A stretch of DNA of 59,338 bases from Glaciecola sp. HTCC2999 (GTDB lineage Bacteria; Pseudomonadota; Gammaproteobacteria; Enterobacterales; Alteromonadaceae). Position 1 is the stretch's first letter, and each line of letters opens with the position of its first letter. Of the stretch, positions 55,308 through 59,338 are shown piece after piece. The notes under the pieces were generated by a model. That model worked only from the letters and a program-made list of their open reading frames with translations, was not told the DNA's origin and did not search any database. A program made the translations under genes and the position numbers. The stretch lies in contig CATECQ010000003.1 in assembly GCA_949498985.1 (NCBI GenBank), forward strand, positions 1-59,338, read 5' to 3'.

Positions 55308-56587
55308 GGACGAACATAGCCCATTGGTTTAGTTTGTTCTAAGTTAAGATATCGATCGCGTAATAATGTCTGACGCGATTCCATTTTTGTGGGCTGACCA
55401 CCGATAAAAACATGCTCAGCTGCTTCAGTGACTTCTAATGGGTCACCAGACCATACAACGACATCAGCACGCATTCCTGGAGCTAATGCGCCTAATGTAT
55501 CTTGTAAACCGTAGATTTCAGCGACACTACGAGTTAATGCAGCAAGCGCAACTTCATAGCTCATGCCATTCGCGACGGCATTCCCTGCATGTTGTGCAGC
55601 AAGACGTATATTATGTGTCTCAATCCCAATCGCCACTTTAACACCGGCTTGTTCTAATCGGCCAGCATTAGCTAAGGTCGCACCCAACGTATCAAACGCA
55701 CCAGGTAAGTTGTATTCGGGATTTAAAATGACTGGGATTTGAGCAGCAGCTAATTTATCCGCTACACGCCAAGCATCCGAAGCTGAGACAATCACAATAT
55801 TTAATTTCGGAAATTCCGACTTTAAACCAATAATATTTAATATATCGGCTTTTCGATCGGCTTTAATTAGTAATGGTGTATTTCCTCTAATCACATCGTG
55901 TAATGCTTGTGCATCTGTTCGAGTACTGACTCCATGCCAATGCTGAGTGGGAATTAAACTATTTGAAGTCCGAAAATCAGCAGCGAACTTCGCTTCACTT
56001 AGGATCTGTTTTAACGCAACCCATAGCGTACCTCGGGTTCCTCCTGCCTCATCAGCACTAGAGTTATTAACACTCAGTGCCATAAACGCACGGGGTTTTA
56101 ATAATGGTTCATCATCGCTAAGCTGAATAAAAGCACCTTGCCCCTTAAACAAGTATTCAGAAGATTCAATGCCTGTTGCGGCAGATGTGAATCCTTCCAT
56201 TCGAGTAATCGGAATTAATGTCGAATCCGCATTAATGCCGTAAGACACATCGATGGCCGCACCTATCGTTGTTACTGGATGTTCAGAAGTGGAAGCATCA
56301 ACTTGACCTGCAGAAAAACCGACTTCGACTAAACCTAATGCTGTGTAAGCTCCGATGAAGCCTGGTGTAACCACTTTACCTTGAGCCTCAATACGTTCAT
56401 AACCACGTGGTGCTTCAGAACCTGCAATAATTGATTCAATCACCCCATCTTTAATTAACACCGTAGCTTCTGCTAAGGTACCTTGGCCAGTCAAGGTGTG
56501 AACTTTACCTCCGACAATAGCAAATTGATTCGCTAATACTGAGGTACTTAATGTGAATAATGTTAAAAAGGTTGTTAATCGTTTCAT
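55304..56587 (-). CDS. Amidohydrolase-fold protein lacking metal ligands
   Basis: 427 residues. Signal peptide MKRLTTFLTLFTLSTSVLA, so periplasmic. The fold is recognisable from GKVHTLTGQGTLAEATVLIK at the start and LGALAPGMRADVVVWSGDPL at the end, but the metal site is lost: the HxH position reads GAYTALG (Y81, A83), and the later histidine and aspartate motifs read IKADRKAD, VSASDAW and GIETHN. The upstream overlapping gene (4 nt) codes for an intact homologue, so this may be a structural or regulatory subunit, or a binding protein. The substrate is unknown. Confidence 0.85.
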   Translation of the reverse strand: MKRLTTFLTLFTLSTSVLANQFAIVGGKVHTLTGQGTLAEATVLIKDGVIESIIAGSEAPRGYERIEAQGKVVTPGFIGAYTALGLVEVGFSAGQVDASTSEHPVTTIGAAIDVSYGINADSTLIPITRMEGFTSAATGIESSEYLFKGQGAFIQLSDDEPLLKPRAFMALSVNNSSADEAGGTRGTLWVALKQILSEAKFAADFRTSNSLIPTQHWHGVSTRTDAQALHDVIRGNTPLLIKADRKADILNIIGLKSEFPKLNIVIVSASDAWRVADKLAAAQIPVILNPEYNLPGAFDTLGATLANAGRLEQAGVKVAIGIETHNIRLAAQHAGNAVANGMSYEVALAALTRSVAEIYGLQDTLGALAPGMRADVVVWSGDPLEVTEAAEHVFIGGQPTKMESRQTLLRDRYLNLEQTKPMGYVRP

Positions 56588-58014
56588 TTGTGATCTCCTT
56601 CACCAATTTGACCTAATTCAAAATCACTCACCGGCCATGTATCAGGTGCATTTCGGTCATAAGCTAAACCACCATCAATAAAGACTTTTTCAGCTTGTGC
56701 ATAAGTAGAAAATGGATCAGCACTCCAAAGCACAACATCAGCATTCTTACCTACTTCTAACGAACCTGTTTGGTCAAAGATACCTAATGATTTAGCTGGA
56801 TTAGATGTTAACCACTGCCATGCATCGGCTTTGGAGATATCGATCCCTATACGTCGCCCATCAGACCATGCTTTAGCCGCTTCTTGATTGAGACGTTGAA
56901 TACCAATATCAGAATCAGAATGCACCACAGCACACGCACCTGCTGCATGTACCATTGGAATATTTTCACGAATGCCATCGTAAGCTTCTAATTTAAAGCC
57001 CCACCAATCGGCCCACATTGATGCACAGACATTATTTTCGGCGAGTTTATCTGCGATTTTATAACCTTCTACAGCATGATGAAATGAGCCAATTTGATAA
57101 TTAAACTCTTTCATGACATCCATCATCACCACCATTTCATCGGCACGATAACAGTGCATGTGGACAATGATATCTCCATCTAATACCCCTTTTAGGGTTT
57201 CATTATTTAAGTCACGCTTAGGGGCTTTTGCGTCTTTACCCGCATTAACATCCGCTTCGTATTGTTCCCATTTAGCTTTGTATTCAGCAGCACCTATCCA
57301 TGCTTTGCGATAACCAGCAACATTGGCCATTCGTGTAGATGGGCCTCCTTTACGGCCATAAACACGCTTAGGATTTTCACCACAAGCCATCTTAATACCG
57401 TAAGGTGCCTCTGGAAACTTCATATCTTGAACGGTACGGTCTGGTAAATTTTTTAACACCACACTGCGTCCACCAAATAAGTTGGCTGAACCAGGAAGTA
57501 TTTGTAGAGAAGTTACGCCGCCGGCCAAAGCACGCTGAAAGCCGGGGTCTTGTGGCCAAACAGAATGTTCAGCCCATACTTGTGCAGTTACTGGGGATGT
57601 CATTTCATTACCATCAGCATGTGAACGCGTATCAGGAGAAGGATATACACCAAGATGACTGTGCGTATCAATAATTCCTGGCGTGACGAACTTCCCAGCA
57701 CCATCGATAATGGTGACATTTTCAGGTAAATTTATTTGTTTACCGAGTCCTAGAATTTTACCATCCGCTAATAAAATTTGTGAGTCTGTACTCATTCCAC
57801 CAATACCATCAAAAATGGTGACATTGGTAATTAATGTTGTTTTACTGGGGATAGGTTCATAGGTGCTCGGGAAAGGGTCAGGGTTGATGACCACTTTATT
57901 GGTTATTTGCGTTTGGTTATCAGCATGATCACTACAACCCACGAGTGTTGTCGCGGATAATATAGTAGTGGTGATCGCTGCTAATATCCAAGTCGGTTTA
58001 TTGTTATAATTCAC
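56584..58014 (-). CDS. Lipoprotein amidohydrolase, active-site intact
   Basis: 476 residues. Starts with GTG 8 bp after AAGGA; lipobox TTLVGC gives a lipidated C27, so the protein is membrane-anchored in the periplasm. Metal motifs: H118/H120 in IIDTHSHLG, H285/H287 in IVHMHCYR, H312/H313 in SFHHAVEG, and aspartates in HSDSDIG. Related families hydrolyse cyclic amides or dipeptides. An inserted charged stretch (about 240-270) is unusual. It overlaps the degenerate homologue downstream by 4 nt (ATGA), so the two are made together. Confidence 0.87.
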   Translation of the reverse strand: MNYNNKPTWILAAITTTILSATTLVGCSDHADNQTQITNKVVINPDPFPSTYEPIPSKTTLITNVTIFDGIGGMSTDSQILLADGKILGLGKQINLPENVTIIDGAGKFVTPGIIDTHSHLGVYPSPDTRSHADGNEMTSPVTAQVWAEHSVWPQDPGFQRALAGGVTSLQILPGSANLFGGRSVVLKNLPDRTVQDMKFPEAPYGIKMACGENPKRVYGRKGGPSTRMANVAGYRKAWIGAAEYKAKWEQYEADVNAGKDAKAPKRDLNNETLKGVLDGDIIVHMHCYRADEMVVMMDVMKEFNYQIGSFHHAVEGYKIADKLAENNVCASMWADWWGFKLEAYDGIRENIPMVHAAGACAVVHSDSDIGIQRLNQEAAKAWSDGRRIGIDISKADAWQWLTSNPAKSLGIFDQTGSLEVGKNADVVLWSADPFSTYAQAEKVFIDGGLAYDRNAPDTWPVSDFELGQIGEGDHK

Positions 58015-58189
58015 CTTGGATATCCTTTCAAAATGTTTTAATTAGAAGTTACACTACTGTGTATGACGGGGGATAACTTAACCAAAGCGCTATTCAAATG
58101 CAAGACAGAATAAGTAATCGTGTATTCACGTTTGTAAAACGTTTGATATTACTACACGAAGCAAACTTCGCGTTTTGATAGTTGTATTG

Positions 58190-59119
58190 TTATTTTGAAA
58201 GTACTTTCACTATGTCATCAGCATGTTTTAATTGACGGATATCCATGAACATAGTCTCAGCTTCTGGATATTGACGTTTGAGATAATTAAACCATTGTTT
58301 GATACGATTCGGGTAATAACGTCCTTTTTTTCCATACATTTCATACCCTGAATATTTAACCATCAATTCCAGACAAGCCTCCCATGGCATAGCAGGTACA
58401 TCATATTTAATCGATTGTGCTAAATTAGGTAACGCTAACGCACCCCGGCCAAGCATGATATTGTCACATTGAGATTGAGTTTGACATAGCACAGCATCTG
58501 CCGCAGACCAGATTTCACCGTTAGCAACTAGAGGTAAATTAGGTATTTTTTCCTTAATCTTCGCTATCCATGGCCAGTATGCAGGTGGGCGATAGCCATC
58601 AGACTTAGTCCGAGCATGGATGGCTAAACTCGACGCACCAGCTTGGTAGATTGCATCAGCATTTTCAAGGGCGAGTGAAGTATCATTAAATCCTAAACGG
58701 ATTTTTGCAGTGACTGCGTGTTGTGAAGGCACAGCATTGCGGACGGCTTTAACAATAGCATGCAGTTTTTCTGGATATTGCAAAAGCACGGCACCCCCCT
58801 GAGATTTATTCACCGTTTTGGCAGGACAACCAAAGTTAATATCCACACCATGTGAGCCTAATTCAACCGCAGTTAATGCGTTTTCAGCCATCCATTGAGG
58901 GTGTTGGCCTAATAACTGGACTTTAACCGGCACGCCATTGGGTGTAAGCCCCCCGTCGGCTAATTCAGGACATATCCGGTAAAATACACGAGGTGGAAGT
59001 TTTGCTTCGACCACACGCACAAATTCAGTGACACACAAATCATACCCACCAATGTGTGTGAGCATGTCACGCATAAGGTGATCGACCACCCCTTCCATCG
59101 GCGCTAAGGTTATATGCAT
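58190..59119 (-). CDS. dusC: tRNA-dihydrouridine(16) synthase DusC
   Basis: 309 residues from the ATG at 59119 (MHITLAPMEGVVDHLM), which fits the family. The frame continues upstream to a TTG at 59176, but that lies close to the tRNA-Glu terminator. FMN-dependent TIM barrel: catalytic C98 in DINFGCPAKTVNKSQGGAVL, FMN contacts in LAIHARTKSDGYRP and VANGEIW, and C-terminal helical tRNA-binding domain. The TEFVRVVEAKLPPRVFYRIC segment is DusC-like rather than DusA or DusB. It reduces U16 in tRNA. Confidence 0.92.
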   Translation of the reverse strand: MHITLAPMEGVVDHLMRDMLTHIGGYDLCVTEFVRVVEAKLPPRVFYRICPELADGGLTPNGVPVKVQLLGQHPQWMAENALTAVELGSHGVDINFGCPAKTVNKSQGGAVLLQYPEKLHAIVKAVRNAVPSQHAVTAKIRLGFNDTSLALENADAIYQAGASSLAIHARTKSDGYRPPAYWPWIAKIKEKIPNLPLVANGEIWSAADAVLCQTQSQCDNIMLGRGALALPNLAQSIKYDVPAMPWEACLELMVKYSGYEMYGKKGRYYPNRIKQWFNYLKRQYPEAETMFMDIRQLKHADDIVKVLSK

Positions 59120-59187
59120 ACAGGATAACTTATCATGATCGTTTGCTATGTGAATGTCATCAGTCATGATTAACAAATGACAGATAC

Positions 59188-59212
59188 AAAAAAGCCACCG
59201 TAAAGGTGGCTT
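59188..59212 (-). terminator. Terminator of the tRNA-Glu transcript
   Basis: On the minus strand AGCCACC (59205-59211) pairs with GGTGGCT (59193-59199), followed by TTTTT (59188-59193). It lies 25 bp after the tRNA 3' end, separating it from dusC. Confidence 0.9.
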
Positions 59213-59236
59213 GGTTGCAATGCCGCAGCATTAAAT

Positions 59237-59312
59237 TGGCGTCCCCTAGGGGATTCGAACCCCTGTTACCGCCGTGAAAGGGCGGTGTCCTAGGCCTCTA
59301 GACGAAGGGGAC
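59237..59312 (-). tRNA. tRNA-Glu(UUC)
   Basis: A 76-nt cloverleaf: acceptor GTCCCCT pairs with AGGGGAC, anticodon loop CTTTCAC within CCGCC/GGCGG gives anticodon TTC, T arm AGGGG-TTCGAAT-CCCCT, CCA encoded. It agrees with the E. coli gltT type. It is transcribed toward dusC and followed by a terminator. The last 26 bases of the window upstream of it show no further gene. Confidence 0.98.
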
Positions 59313-59338
59313 AGAAACTTTTACATTCCTGTTAGAGA

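Noticed and set aside
58156-58171. CGAAG/CTTCG hairpin between dusC and the amidohydrolases
   Set aside because: Five-base stem with no T-run in the dusC direction; too weak to call a terminator.
59120-59176. N-terminal extension of dusC to TTG 59176
   Set aside because: Lies within 12 bp of the tRNA-Glu terminator and is not conserved; DusC starts at MHITLAPMEG.
1-59338. Mobile elements, prophage or CRISPR
   Set aside because: No transposase, integrase, phage structural genes, or regularly spaced repeats were seen; gene order is that of a conserved chromosome.

Overview
The window reads as a chromosomal segment of a marine gammaproteobacterium, most likely of the Alteromonadales/Shewanella/Psychrobium kind. 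Supporting signs are low GC, close protein similarity to Escherichia coli housekeeping genes kept in the same small gene clusters, a TonB-dependent receptor with a TPR-sulfotransferase neighbour, and periplasmic amidohydrolases. I see no insertion sequence, phage gene, integrase or CRISPR array. Nearly every base belongs to core metabolism or information processing, so the interesting material is mostly regulatory or degenerate.

Layout: 1-219 holds the end of a tRNA-Leu gene and two identical tRNA-Gln genes. 341-8747 holds an alanine/sodium symporter, then ubiF (minus) with a tiny membrane-protein gene behind it, divergent from miaB-ybeZ-ybeY-corC-lnt; this is the E. coli leuW-gln tRNA-ubiF-miaB-ybeZYX-lnt neighbourhood. 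8781-11838 holds a secreted amidohydrolase and a SulP transporter. 11884-17997 (minus) is dapB-carA-carB-greA, with a pyrBI-like promoter and attenuator before carA. 18154-21480 holds a PH-domain membrane pair, a cytochrome b561 and a convergent cytochrome c'. 21878-26058 holds the TonB receptor and the TPR-sulfotransferase. 26168-30091 (minus) is grpE-dnaK-dnaJ with two sigma-32 promoters. 30314-35897 holds ilvE, yaiI, a 3-hydroxybutyrate dehydrogenase, nadK, SOS-controlled recN and bamE. 35990-38708 (minus) is trpH-yciO-(scpB remnant)-rluB. 38829-46465 is the trp operon with an intact leader-peptide attenuator (trpL-trpE-G-D-CF-B-A), then yciI and arfB. 46579-48936 is a PepSY protein with a two-component system. 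48961-51405 holds an AI-2E family exporter, folX and yfcH. 51429-55307 is ybbP-ybbA divergent from tesA. 55304-58014 is a pair of amidohydrolases, one apparently catalytically dead. 58190-59312 is dusC and tRNA-Glu.

Functionally, the window links pyrimidine/arginine, lysine, branched-chain amino acid and tryptophan synthesis with chaperone, SOS, tRNA-modification and envelope genes. The points most worth a second look are: (1) the carAB leader, which combines an AATTTG start like that of E. coli pyrBI with a 28-codon ORF running through a terminator; (2) a decayed scpB fused by overlapping codons to rluB, with scpA missing; (3) the dead/live amidohydrolase pair; (4) a two-component kinase whose conserved N-terminus seems to need an AUU start; and (5) a TPR-sulfotransferase whose start codon directly abuts a terminator.
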